Shown piece after piece: positions 1 to 8,097 of a stretch of 64,000 nucleotides of DNA. Within the stretch, counting starts at the first letter, position 1. Each line of letters begins with the position of its first letter. This DNA comes from UTCFX2 sp963788145 (GTDB lineage Bacteria; Chloroflexota; Anaerolineae; Anaerolineales; UBA4823), in assembly GCA_963788145.1 (NCBI GenBank), contig CAWBFQ010000006.1:434001-498000 (forward strand), given 5' to 3'. The notes beneath the pieces were generated by a model. It had not been told where the DNA came from, made no database searches, and was given only the letters and a program-made list of their open reading frames with translations. Position numbers and translations under genes: made by a program.

Positions 1-648
1 AAGGCGAACTCCGAGGCAGTGGAAGTAATCCTGGAAGCCATCGAGAAGGCTGGATATAAGGCGGGTGAGCAGATTGGCATCGCGCTTGATCCGGCAGCTT
101 CTGAATTGTTCGAAGAAGATACAAAGCTATATAACTTGCGAAAAGAGGGGAAAAAGCTGACCGGCGAGGAAATGGTCGCTTTCTGGAAATCGTGGGTTGA
201 TCAGTATCCGATTGTCTCGATTGAGGATGGATTGGCGCAGGATGACTGGGAGAGTTGGATCTTAATGGTCCAGGAAATGGGTGATCGGATCCAGATCGTC
301 GGCGATGATTTGCTGGTTACAAATCCAGAACGTGTGCGCAGGGCGATCAAGGATAAAGCATCGAATGCTTTGTTGGTCAAACTGAACCAGATTGGCTCAT
401 TGACTGAGACGATTGAAGCGGTCGAAGTCTGCCATCGGGCTGGTTGGCGAGCGGTGACTTCTCATCGTTCTGGCGAGACAGAAGATTCCACTATCGCAGA
501 TTTAGCAGTAGCATTGAATATGGGCCAGATTAAAACTGGCGCGCCGGCCCGGTCTGATCGGGTCGCCAAGTATAATCAGTTGTTGCGAATTGAAGAGATG
601 TTGGGTGATACAGCAGCTTACGCTGGCTGGGGCGCTCTTCGCCGCTAA
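1..648 (+). CDS. eno: Enolase, C-terminal half (cut by window edge)
   Basis: Catalyses 2-phosphoglycerate to phosphoenolpyruvate in glycolysis, in the cytoplasm. The reading frame is open from base 1, so the gene starts outside the window; about 215 of the usual 420-430 residues are present. Visible enolase signatures are SIEDGLAQDDW (Mg-binding acidic loop), the QIVGDDL strand with its metal-binding Asp, KLNQIGSLTET carrying the catalytic Lys, and SHRSGETEDSTIAD near the C-terminus. It is followed at once by a strong hairpin terminator and a convergent gene. Confidence 0.97.
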   Translation, partial: KANSEAVEVILEAIEKAGYKAGEQIGIALDPAASELFEEDTKLYNLRKEGKKLTGEEMVAFWKSWVDQYPIVSIEDGLAQDDWESWILMVQEMGDRIQIVGDDLLVTNPERVRRAIKDKASNALLVKLNQIGSLTETIEAVEVCHRAGWRAVTSHRSGETEDSTIADLAVALNMGQIKTGAPARSDRVAKYNQLLRIEEMLGDTAAYAGWGALRR

Positions 649-660
649 GATTGGATAATA

Positions 661-690
661 AAAGAGGCTCACGAATTCGTGGGCCTCTTT
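661..690. terminator. Bidirectional hairpin terminator between enolase and the convergent zinc-ribbon gene
   Basis: A near-perfect inverted repeat, AAAGAGGC at the left and GCCTCTTT at the right, with CACGAATTCGTG forming the inner palindrome. It starts with A residues and ends in a T-run, so it can work for both converging genes. Confidence 0.85.
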
Positions 691-711
691 TATATACTTT
701 TGTGGATGGCT

Positions 712-1236
712 CTAAGTTTCTGACAGATCTGGCTTGCTCTCTTTATCGGTTGAGATCTGACGCAATGCTTCATCCAGGCTGATGTTTTCGCGCCGCATAC
801 CCGGAGCGGGTGTTCCACAATAAGGGCACAGGTTCCAGGGCAACTCCATCAGCTTGTTGCAATGGTGACAATTCTTTTTTAGCTTGGTATGGCAATTCGG
901 GCAGACAATCCAATTGTCTTTGATCCGTCTGGCGCACCCGGGACAAAGCGTGCTCTCCTCAATGGACTGCAGTAATGCTTCTTCTTCAAGCGAATGTTGG
1001 TATTCGACTTCCAATGTGCGCGGCGGTCGCAAGATCATATAGATCACAACACCGGGCAGAAAAAGGACGGCTACTATCAGTACAGCCAATATGCGGGCAA
1101 GAGGATCGCGCGCCCTCTGGCGAATATCCCGAAAAGTCCAAATCACCAAGCTCAACCACAGGGCGGTAATAAATGCCCCGCCCCAGGCTGCAAGGAAAAG
1201 CATGAAGTTGCTCAGAGAAGTTGGATCAAATCGCAT
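712..1236 (-). CDS. Membrane-anchored double zinc-ribbon protein
   Basis: 174 residues. Two hydrophobic segments lie at about residues 10-30 and 45-67 (VLIVAVLFLPGVVIYMIL). The C-terminal half has CPGC, CPNCHTK, CHHC and CPYCG pairs, i.e. two four-Cys ribbons of the double-zinc-ribbon (DZR) type. The layout suggests an integral membrane protein with a cytoplasmic zinc-binding tail. The role is unknown; such tails often mediate protein or nucleic-acid contacts. It is convergent with enolase and divergent from radC. Confidence 0.75.
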   Translation of the reverse strand: MRFDPTSLSNFMLFLAAWGGAFITALWLSLVIWTFRDIRQRARDPLARILAVLIVAVLFLPGVVIYMILRPPRTLEVEYQHSLEEEALLQSIEESTLCPGCARRIKDNWIVCPNCHTKLKKNCHHCNKLMELPWNLCPYCGTPAPGMRRENISLDEALRQISTDKESKPDLSET

Positions 1237-1300
1237 GGGTCACTCCGTTTTGAAGATTATAGCACGGAATGGCGCGTAGATTTGCCAGTTGGAGGGAAGT

Positions 1301-2002
1301 ATGAAGGAACAAAGTGCAACGTACCGAATCACGGATCTGAATGAATCCGACCGGCCTCGTGAAAGACTGGCAAAACATGGCGCCCAGGCCTTAAGTAACG
1401 CTGAATTGCTGGCGATTTTGCTGCGCGTAGGGGTGCCAGGGGAGAATGCTGTTCAAGTTGGTCAGCGTCTGTTGCAGGATCTGGGCGGTTTACAGGGGAT
1501 CCACCGAGCGGCATACGAGGAAGTCTGTAGCCAACATGGAATTGGGCTGGCGAAGGCTGCCCAGATCAAGGCCGCGATTGAGTTAGGCAGACGCCTGGCG
1601 GTGGAGGCTCCTGAGGAGCGACCTATTATTCATAGCCCGGCGGATGCTGCCGCGCTTGTCCAATATGAGATGAGCGCTCTTGAGCAAGAAGAACTGTGGG
1701 TGATCTTGCTCGATATTCGCAACCGGGTTGAAAAAATTCTCACAGTCTACAAGGGATCCCTGAATTCGTCCATGGTTCGAGTAGGCGAGTTGTTCAAGAT
1801 GGCGATCCGAGCCAATGCTGCTGCGCTGATCATTATTCACAATCACCCGAGCGGAGACCCTGGCCCGAGCCCCGAAGATATCGCATTAACCAGATCGATC
1901 ATACAAGCCGGTAAACTTTTAGATGTAGATGTGCTAGACCATATTGTGATCGGTCGGGGGAGATTCGTCTCTATGAAAGAACTCAACATGGGTTTTGGCT
2001 AA
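1301..2002 (+). CDS. radC: RadC family JAB/MPN-domain protein
   Basis: About 233 residues, the usual RadC length. The N-terminal part (RERLAKHGAQALSNAELLAI) is the UPF0758 helix-hairpin region. The C-terminal JAB domain carries the metal motif HNHPSGDPGPSPED, the HxH...D of a JAMM hydrolase. An ATG at 1301 is preceded by GGAGG at 1291-1295, so I prefer it to the upstream TTG at 1289. The family was historically called DNA repair protein, but a direct repair role is not established. The stop overlaps the convergent acylphosphatase stop by 4 bp. Confidence 0.93.
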   Translation: MKEQSATYRITDLNESDRPRERLAKHGAQALSNAELLAILLRVGVPGENAVQVGQRLLQDLGGLQGIHRAAYEEVCSQHGIGLAKAAQIKAAIELGRRLAVEAPEERPIIHSPADAAALVQYEMSALEQEELWVILLDIRNRVEKILTVYKGSLNSSMVRVGELFKMAIRANAAALIIIHNHPSGDPGPSPEDIALTRSIIQAGKLLDVDVLDHIVIGRGRFVSMKELNMGFG

Positions 2003-2307
2003 TCGGTTCGGCGGACAGAAAAGCTGGTAAATTCCCCGCTGGCGGGCTGCCAGCCAAAGATCAGATTCGATACATTTGCGCCGTGCGGCCCAACCCGCAG
2101 CAGCGCCAGCAATTTCTCCAGGATCATTCTATCGCCTTCAGCGACCACCTCAACTGATCCATCCCAGCGGTTACGAACCCAGCCTTTCAATTTGAATTGG
2201 CGCGCGCTGCGTTCAACAAAAGCCCGGAAACCAACTCCTTGAACGTGACCTTCAATATGAGCGTGCAACCGCTCTACAATAGGAGTCTGATCCTCCATCA
2301 ATGTCAT
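1999..2307 (-). CDS. acyP: Acylphosphatase
   Basis: Hydrolyses carboxyl-phosphate bonds of acylphosphates. 102 residues, close to the family norm of about 90-100. The signature GHVQGVGFRAFVERSA contains the phosphate-binding loop and catalytic Arg, and WVRNRWDGSVEV carries the catalytic Asn. It is the last gene of a leftward run with the MA-like peptidase (11 bp gap) and is tail-to-tail with radC. A second in-frame ATG lies 9 bp into the gene, so the start is uncertain by three codons. Confidence 0.92.
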   Translation of the reverse strand: MTLMEDQTPIVERLHAHIEGHVQGVGFRAFVERSARQFKLKGWVRNRWDGSVEVVAEGDRMILEKLLALLRVGPHGANVSNLIFGWQPASGEFTSFSVRRTD

Positions 2308-2317
2308 TTTCTGTCAA

Positions 2318-3538
2318 TCATCCTTTCGCTTTTTCTTGATCCGTTCGGGTAGTTCGGGTTCGCAGCAAGATGAAGAAGAGAAAAGGGCTTAGCACAATGA
2401 TCAGGATGATCACCCATGGCAACAGATTCAGGAAAGCCTTCAGGAGGACGTTTTGAGCAAGAACCTCGGTCTGCCAGCCGCGCTCAAGCTGCTTGAGGTT
2501 TTTTCCGAATACCTGTTGAGGCCCTTGGTCGCAATTCAAACCATTCGCATAAGCAATGATCAGAGATTCTAAACCCGAAGATCCATAGGAGCTATGCAGA
2601 TACTTCGTGAATGATTGCGCCTGAGCATAAGAAAGCAAAGCGTTTGAGGCCTCGCGCGGAAAGGCATCGCATAAAGATGAGATGGGGATCAACTCTCCCT
2701 TCCCGGCGGCTTCCCCAAGCAAGATCTGGTAATCCGAGTTTGGGTAAAGCTCCGCAAGCGATGCCAGACCTTCTTTTAGCCAGATGGGCAGGTTTTGATA
2801 GCCCAGACGGGAATATTGATAGAGCAGAATATGCATAATCTCATGGGGGATTCGTTGCTCTGCTAATAAACGTTGCTCCGGGATATCTGGGAGAGCTACT
2901 AGGATCACTCCTAAATCAGGGTCGGCATGTCCGGCAATCCAGCTTTCGCTGTCTGGCTGAAGAGCTTCTTGTAAGGTTTGCGAATCGGGATAGATGTAAA
3001 TTTCGAATGATTCCGGTTCGGGCATGGGCAACAGGCTCTGGATATGATCTTTGCCTTTCTGGGCAATATCCAGCACTTCTTGAGCGAATGGGATATCCCC
3101 TTCATACCAATGGACATGAAATTTGCCTTCTGAGAGAAGCTCCCACTTGAAGCGATTATCCAGATAATTAAACTCCTCATCTGTGCTTGCATAAACTTCC
3201 TGCGATTCCATCGTCAATTCCCAGTGAAAGTGGATGATTGAAAAAGGTCGAAATGAATAATCTGGGATGTGGTGAAGATACGTAAGCTCAAATTGACGAT
3301 TCCCCAAATCCTTCACCTGGGCAAGCCCAACATTGGTGTGTGTGTCTGCATCTGCCTGGAAAAAGATCACGGCAGCTTTCACCGGGTCATTGGATTTCAC
3401 TATTGCTTTGAAGTAAACCGATTCCCCAAAAATATAAAACACATTTGTATTCAAGCTGGTCACTTTCGCCTGGGCGCTACTTGCCATCCTCAAGGCAGCA
3501 AAGGAGAAGATCATCAGCACGAGAACACGAAGACGCAT
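2318..3538 (-). CDS. Secreted or membrane-anchored peptidase MA-like metalloprotease
   Basis: 406 residues. An N-terminal signal peptide ends near residue 24 (SSAQA). The zinc motif HEIMHILLY is followed after about 25 residues by WLKEGLASL, the HExxH...E arrangement of gluzincins and typical of peptidase MA-like proteins. A C-terminal membrane helix (FLNLLPWVIILIIVLSPF) and a basic tail would anchor it with the catalytic domain outside. The substrate is unknown. It lies between the HEAT-repeat gene and acylphosphatase in the same direction. Confidence 0.8.
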   Translation of the reverse strand: MRLRVLVLMIFSFAALRMASSAQAKVTSLNTNVFYIFGESVYFKAIVKSNDPVKAAVIFFQADADTHTNVGLAQVKDLGNRQFELTYLHHIPDYSFRPFSIIHFHWELTMESQEVYASTDEEFNYLDNRFKWELLSEGKFHVHWYEGDIPFAQEVLDIAQKGKDHIQSLLPMPEPESFEIYIYPDSQTLQEALQPDSESWIAGHADPDLGVILVALPDIPEQRLLAEQRIPHEIMHILLYQYSRLGYQNLPIWLKEGLASLAELYPNSDYQILLGEAAGKGELIPISSLCDAFPREASNALLSYAQAQSFTKYLHSSYGSSGLESLIIAYANGLNCDQGPQQVFGKNLKQLERGWQTEVLAQNVLLKAFLNLLPWVIILIIVLSPFLFFILLRTRTTRTDQEKAKG

Positions 3539-3607
3539 ATCAGCTATCCTGCAATATTAAGCATGGCGTCGTGATTTCTTGGCGATAACAATCGTGAATA
3601 GGGTGGT

Positions 3608-4642
3608 TCAATCGTTTTGATCCTCTTCGTCATCGAAAAGGTCATCCATCTCCTCTTCATCAAGCCAATCGTCGTCATTCTCATTTTCGGTTCCATCTGG
3701 GAGATCAAAGAGCGGCATTAATTTCCCGCCCTCGGTGAAAGCCAGGTTATCCAGAGCGGTTTCCAGATACTCGATTTCTTCGACATCTTCTGATTCTTCA
3801 AACAGCGCTTCCAGCATTTCACGCACACCTTCACCACCAATTTGTGATAGAGACCAGATACTGGCCAACCGGGCGTTATCATCGGGATCATCCAACATTT
3901 CGAATAGAAACGGGAGAGCCTCGTTGAGTTCCAGTTCTCCAGCCGCTCGGGCTGCTTCTGCCCTCAATGCCGGAAAATTATTTTCAATCATCGACATCAC
4001 GGCTGGCTTCCAGACCTGGTTGGCAGATCTGCCCATCGCTTTTAACGCGCTGGCTTTCCAACTTCTGTCGCTTGAATGAAAAGCCTTTTCTATCAGGGGT
4101 TGCACATCTTCGCGGCTGGAATATCCAATCGATTCAAGCGCGGCGCGCTGGATTTGAACGGGCGCATCCGTAGAAATTAGATGTAATAAGGCATCTTCGA
4201 TGTTCTTAAGCTTTTGTTGTGGGATTTCTTCAATTTCGCCAGCATAAACGAACCGTCCGAGCGCTCTAGCGGCGGCAGTCCGGACGTCTGGATCGACATC
4301 TTTCTGAAGGACATCCAGAAAGACAGGTATCAGTTGCTGTTCTTCATATTCTGAAAGGATGTGGATAGCCAGGAGGCGTATCTGTGCTTCATCATCTGCA
4401 AGAACAAACTGACCTAATGAGAAAAAATCGAGCAGAAAATTTCTGGAACTGAGCTTTTCAACCTCCTCCGTCAGGGCTTGTCGCCTCAAAAGAGGAAGCC
4501 TCGACCAAATAACTTTCAGTTGTTCGAGATCAGCAGGCTCCAGGTCTGAAAGCCGGGAAACAGACCGTGGATTGAGGGGTGTATCTAAATCCAATAAGGC
4601 GTCGATCGTTTGTTGGAACGGGATTTCATCCGGAGATGTCAT
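3608..4642 (-). CDS. HEAT-repeat protein with strongly acidic tail
   Basis: 344 residues made largely of helical HEAT-like repeats, e.g. DPDVRTAAARALGRF, DAPVQIQRAALESIGY and DDNARLASIWSLSQIG, spaced 30-40 residues apart. The C-terminus is a run of Asp/Glu (DDDWLDEEEMDDLFDDEED). No catalytic motif is visible, so a protein-binding scaffold is likely (inference). It starts 22 bp after the site-2 protease gene in the same direction, which suggests co-transcription. Confidence 0.8.
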   Translation of the reverse strand: MTSPDEIPFQQTIDALLDLDTPLNPRSVSRLSDLEPADLEQLKVIWSRLPLLRRQALTEEVEKLSSRNFLLDFFSLGQFVLADDEAQIRLLAIHILSEYEEQQLIPVFLDVLQKDVDPDVRTAAARALGRFVYAGEIEEIPQQKLKNIEDALLHLISTDAPVQIQRAALESIGYSSREDVQPLIEKAFHSSDRSWKASALKAMGRSANQVWKPAVMSMIENNFPALRAEAARAAGELELNEALPFLFEMLDDPDDNARLASIWSLSQIGGEGVREMLEALFEESEDVEEIEYLETALDNLAFTEGGKLMPLFDLPDGTENENDDDWLDEEEMDDLFDDEEDQND

Positions 4643-4664
4643 CGGTCAAGCGCTTTCTAGCTCA

Positions 4665-5684
4665 TCACTTAGGGAGCTGGATGGGGTTAAGAAAATCCTG
4701 CAGGTTAATGTAAATCAACAACAACAACAACAAGGTAAAACCGATCAGGTGGATGGCGTTTTCGTATTTGACCGGTACCCTTTTTCGGATGATGATCTCG
4801 GGCAGGGTAAGCAAAATACGACCGCCATCCAACGCTGGAATTGGGAGCAAGTTCATGATTCCAAGCGAGATTGAGATCATCATAAAAAACCATAACGGGC
4901 TTTGAACACGTTGATAAATATCATACATGCCTTTATAACCCACCAGGCGGCCCTCATCGGCAGTAGCTTCCCCACTAAACAACCGCATCGGGAGCATCAG
5001 GATGCCGCGCACGTTTTCATACACTGCGTAAATCCCCCGGTATGAGGCTGTAGCCAAATTGACGGGTCGGGTGGGGTTACCGAGAGCAACCCCCATCGGT
5101 CCTTCGCCTTCGGGTGGGTTGGTGCGCGGAGTAACCGTAACGGTCAGTTGTTGCTCGCCGCGTTGGACGACGACTTGAACTGGCTTGCCGAGATTTTCCA
5201 GGGTGATATTTAGCAGCTTGTCTACACTGTCGATTGGCTCATTATTTGCGCTTAGAAAGAGGTCGCCCACCAGTAAACCGGCCTCTTCAGCCGGCGACCC
5301 GGGCGACGTATACGAAATGATCACTTTTTCTGGGATGGGGTCTCCCATGGTGTAAAAAAGCATGATTCCAAGAATAATCCCTACAAATATGTTCATCAGC
5401 GGTCCGGCGAAGAGTACGCCTAATCTGACCCACGGTGTGGCGGCTGCCAACCCCCCCGGGATGTTTGGATCATTCTCGCCTTTGGTCCGAACGAATCCAC
5501 CCAGTGGGATCCAGTTCAATGAAAATACTGTACCTCGGTGTTCGAATAACTTAACCATTCGAGGTGGAAAACCGATCCCGAATTCTTCCACTTCGACATT
5601 TAATAAGCGGGCGGCAATAAAATGCCCCAACTCATGGATGAATATTAATGCCGCTAGCCCCAAAATGAACTCAATCAATTGCAT
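4665..5684 (-). CDS. rseP: RseP-type site-2 zinc metalloprotease (M50)
   Basis: Intramembrane protease that cleaves membrane-anchored regulators. 339 residues. The first membrane helix carries HELGH at residues 17-21, the M50 zinc site, and the third ligand lies in LLPIPALDGGRI near the C-terminus. A single PDZ domain lies at about residues 115-195 (SPAEEAGLLVGDLFLSANNE), so this is the short one-PDZ form. The last helix contains VIC-poor leucine/valine runs encoded by repeated ACA-type triplets. It heads a leftward group with the HEAT protein. Confidence 0.92.
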   Translation of the reverse strand: MQLIEFILGLAALIFIHELGHFIAARLLNVEVEEFGIGFPPRMVKLFEHRGTVFSLNWIPLGGFVRTKGENDPNIPGGLAAATPWVRLGVLFAGPLMNIFVGIILGIMLFYTMGDPIPEKVIISYTSPGSPAEEAGLLVGDLFLSANNEPIDSVDKLLNITLENLGKPVQVVVQRGEQQLTVTVTPRTNPPEGEGPMGVALGNPTRPVNLATASYRGIYAVYENVRGILMLPMRLFSGEATADEGRLVGYKGMYDIYQRVQSPLWFFMMISISLGIMNLLPIPALDGGRILLTLPEIIIRKRVPVKYENAIHLIGFTLLLLLLIYINLQDFLNPIQLPK

Positions 5685-5824
5685 GGTCTGGTTTACCTTT
5701 AATGATATCTTGAACTGTCGATCTCCAACAAAACATTATAACTGCTGCATGCTGAATAGCAAAGCTAGAAAGGATGGCGAAAGCCGTCTTTCTAACGCGA
5801 TTCTAACGGTTCATGGAATCTGGA

Positions 5825-6811
5825 TCAGGGATTATCCGGGAGTATGCGGGCTTCTCCGCCGGGGCGGGCGATCATCACACGTTCTATCCCCGTGGTCTGC
5901 TCCAGCCCGGCTACGATTTGTTGAAGCGCCTCGGCCTGACAAATCACGTGGACATTGGGGCCTGCGTCGATGGTGTAGGCTGCCGGTATTCCCATCTTAC
6001 GCCAGCTTTGGATTGTCTGCATCACTTCAACTGTGGCGGCTTGCCAATACATCAGACGCGGGGAAGAAGTCATCATGACAGCGTGCATCATGTTGCTGTC
6101 CAGCTCGATCACGTCAGCCAGGGCTTCGAAGTCACGGTTTAAGATTGCTCTCCGGCAGATATTCAACCGATCGGTCACTCCGGAAATTCGGCTTGATTGT
6201 AGCGGACTGGTGTTTGCCAGGGAATGACCTTGCTGGGAAGTGATATGTTTATGGGCGTGGCTGATGATGGCGATGCAATCGACCAGGTCCCAGTGATCAG
6301 CCGGGGCGATTGAGAATGCATAGGAGTCCTGGTCGTTTGAGCCAGCCTGCCATTCAACGAAGCCGCCCGGGATGGAGCGACAGGCTGAACCGGAGGCGGT
6401 GCGCGCCAGTCGGGATAGGGCTGCCTGATCCAGATCAAGACCTGCAGCCCGGCTGGCTGCTAATGCCAGGGCAGCGAAGCCGGATGCTGAGGATGCGATC
6501 CCCGTTCCAGTGGGGAAATTGTTATAACTCTCGATCCGGGAAAATTCTTGCAGCCCAGCTAATACACGCACTTGCTCTATCAAATCGCTCGCCCGTTGAC
6601 GGGCGGGTGGTGTCGCTGTTCCACCGTTCAGCAACAAATCATCTTGCAAATAATGTGGGGCGAAACTGACGCGCGTATGGGTCAATAACCCATCCAAATT
6701 CATTGAGATTGAGCCATTGGATGGGATGTGCAGAACATCGTCTCGATTGCCCCAATATTTGATAAAGGCGATGTTCGGGCAACTGATAGCAGTTGCTGAC
6801 CAAGGATGCAT
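5825..6811 (-). CDS. mvaD: Mevalonate-pathway decarboxylase (MDD/PMD type)
   Basis: GHMP-kinase fold enzyme giving isopentenyl phosphate or diphosphate. 328 residues, as usual for the family. NIAFIKYWGNRD near the N-terminus holds the conserved Lys, GTGIASSASGFAALA is the ATP-binding loop, and DAGPNVHVI contains the catalytic Asp. Some Chloroflexota enzymes of this family act on mevalonate 5-phosphate rather than the diphosphate (known for Roseiflexus). The sequence alone does not let me choose. No other mevalonate gene is in the window. Confidence 0.88.
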   Translation of the reverse strand: MHPWSATAISCPNIAFIKYWGNRDDVLHIPSNGSISMNLDGLLTHTRVSFAPHYLQDDLLLNGGTATPPARQRASDLIEQVRVLAGLQEFSRIESYNNFPTGTGIASSASGFAALALAASRAAGLDLDQAALSRLARTASGSACRSIPGGFVEWQAGSNDQDSYAFSIAPADHWDLVDCIAIISHAHKHITSQQGHSLANTSPLQSSRISGVTDRLNICRRAILNRDFEALADVIELDSNMMHAVMMTSSPRLMYWQAATVEVMQTIQSWRKMGIPAAYTIDAGPNVHVICQAEALQQIVAGLEQTTGIERVMIARPGGEARILPDNP

Positions 6812-7163
6812 TTTACATATACCACTTTCTCATCATTTTCAATCGCAAGTGTACCACGAACGTCGAGCATGTCGATGACCTGAAGCTTCTGCTCGAAGGT
6901 TGTGCACTCCGATTTGACAGGGAAATTCCAGAGAAAGCTCTGGTCATGCAGGGTTTGGTCAGTGAAAGATGGGGAGCCATTTTTGTGATAACACGAAAAG
7001 GTTTTAGGGGGGTGACATCGAGTCATCAGGCACAGCATATTTCCCCGGTATGAAAGCGCATTCACAGTCTTGATATTTATTCCATGGCATATAATTCGAT
7101 ATAACATCTCTGGCAGAGATATCCTTGCGGGAGAAATCTAAAGTATTCACCCACGCGCCTGCC
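6812..7163. other. Intergenic stretch without a supported gene
   Basis: About 350 bp upstream of the decarboxylase and before the truncated leftward fragment. Both strands have open frames of 80-130 codons, but neither translation resembles a known family and neither has a ribosome-binding site. It presumably contains the decarboxylase promoter. Confidence 0.5.
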
Positions 7164-7463
7164 TCAGAACAGCATCTGCGCCCACTCCATAGCTTTGTGA
7201 CCCATCTCGATCAATTGAGGCGCAGCCACGGCGATGGTGGCCGAGTTCGCCAGGAAGTTGACCAGGCTATCGATCCGCTTGATGATCAACCCCTTGTTCG
7301 GCTCGGGCTTTTGGGCTAGCTCGGCGACTCGCTCCAGATCGGAGCGGGCTTCTTCTTTCTCCTCGGCAGGCAACCTCACCTGGGAGAGCATCTTTTGCAT
7401 ACTTCCCATCAATTGAAGGAACTCGTCAATGGAAACGCCGGAAGTATTCAGGGCGAACGCATC
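7164..7463 (-). pseudogene. 3' remnant of an unrecognised gene, truncated at the ISAs1 remnant
   Basis: An open frame of about 99 codons runs leftward from the TAA at 7464-7466 (DAFALNTSGVSIDEFLQ... to ...MEWAQMLF). The first internal ATG is at 7412, which leaves an 82-residue product. It is in the same frame as the transposase remnant and begins directly after its stop, so it looks like the distal part of a gene that lost its 5' end. The sequence is helical, charged in the middle and hydrophobic at the end (LANSATIAVAAPQLIEMG). No function recognised. Confidence 0.45.
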
Positions 7464-8027
7464 TTAATTTCCCAAGTGGTCAAACCCAGCTAGAACCTTG
7501 AGCAGGTAATCCTGGTTCCAACCAGCCAGGAGCCGCTTGCCCTTCATACCGCGCTTGCAGGTTTTCTCAAGCTTGAGCAAATTCAAAGCGATATGACGCA
7601 GCACGGCCATGTTTTCAGCCCCATGGTCTTTGCGCACGCGACTGCGGTCTTCGTCAAAGGCCAGATCCAACGTCCAATGCAACTCATTTTCGATGCCCCA
7701 ATGCGAACGCGCTGCCCACAGGATGCGTTTCGCCCCGTTGATACTGGCAATGTGATACTGGTCTTCACAACTTTTTTCTTCCCCGATCCAACGCTGGGCC
7801 CGGATCCTGGAAACGGTCGTCAGGTTCTTCCAGTTGGCAAATCCCCGCAAGTGGCGCAGGGTTGCGGGGTCGGAAATCGTCCAGCACTGGCGGATCTCGA
7901 TGCGCCCATGATCCTTGTCGACCGTTTTTTCATAGTCGAACTCGTAGGCTTTGTATTGGCTGTCTTCCAGGTCGGCAAAAAGGTGCTTGACATCTTCCCA
8001 GTTATCGGCTCCTTCGAAATGCAGCAC
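7464..8027 (-). pseudogene. ISAs1-family transposase, C-terminal fragment
   Basis: 188 residues corresponding to the C-terminal half of an ISAs1 (DUF4338/H-repeat) transposase of roughly 370. Diagnostic stretches are RSHWGIENELHWTLDLAF, DRSRVRKDHGAENMAVLR and HIALNLLKLE, which include the conserved Glu of the DDE triad. The N-terminal half is absent and no terminal inverted repeats were found, so the copy is dead. It separates the transglutaminase-like gene from the truncated fragment to its left. Confidence 0.82.
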
Positions 8028-8097
8028 AGGTGCGTATTACACATGACGCTCTGATCGCTCCTCCTGCAGCGTTTTTCCCTATGCGAGGGGATATACC

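Noticed and set aside
5362..6078. 238-codon plus-strand ORF across the site-2 protease and decarboxylase genes
   Set aside because: Antisense to two well-supported genes and spans their intergenic gap.
6793..7107. Overlapping open frames on both strands upstream of the decarboxylase
   Set aside because: Neither translation matches a family; one minus-strand stretch (DMLDVRGTL) vaguely recalls an ISAs1 N-terminus but is on the wrong side of the ISAs1 fragment.
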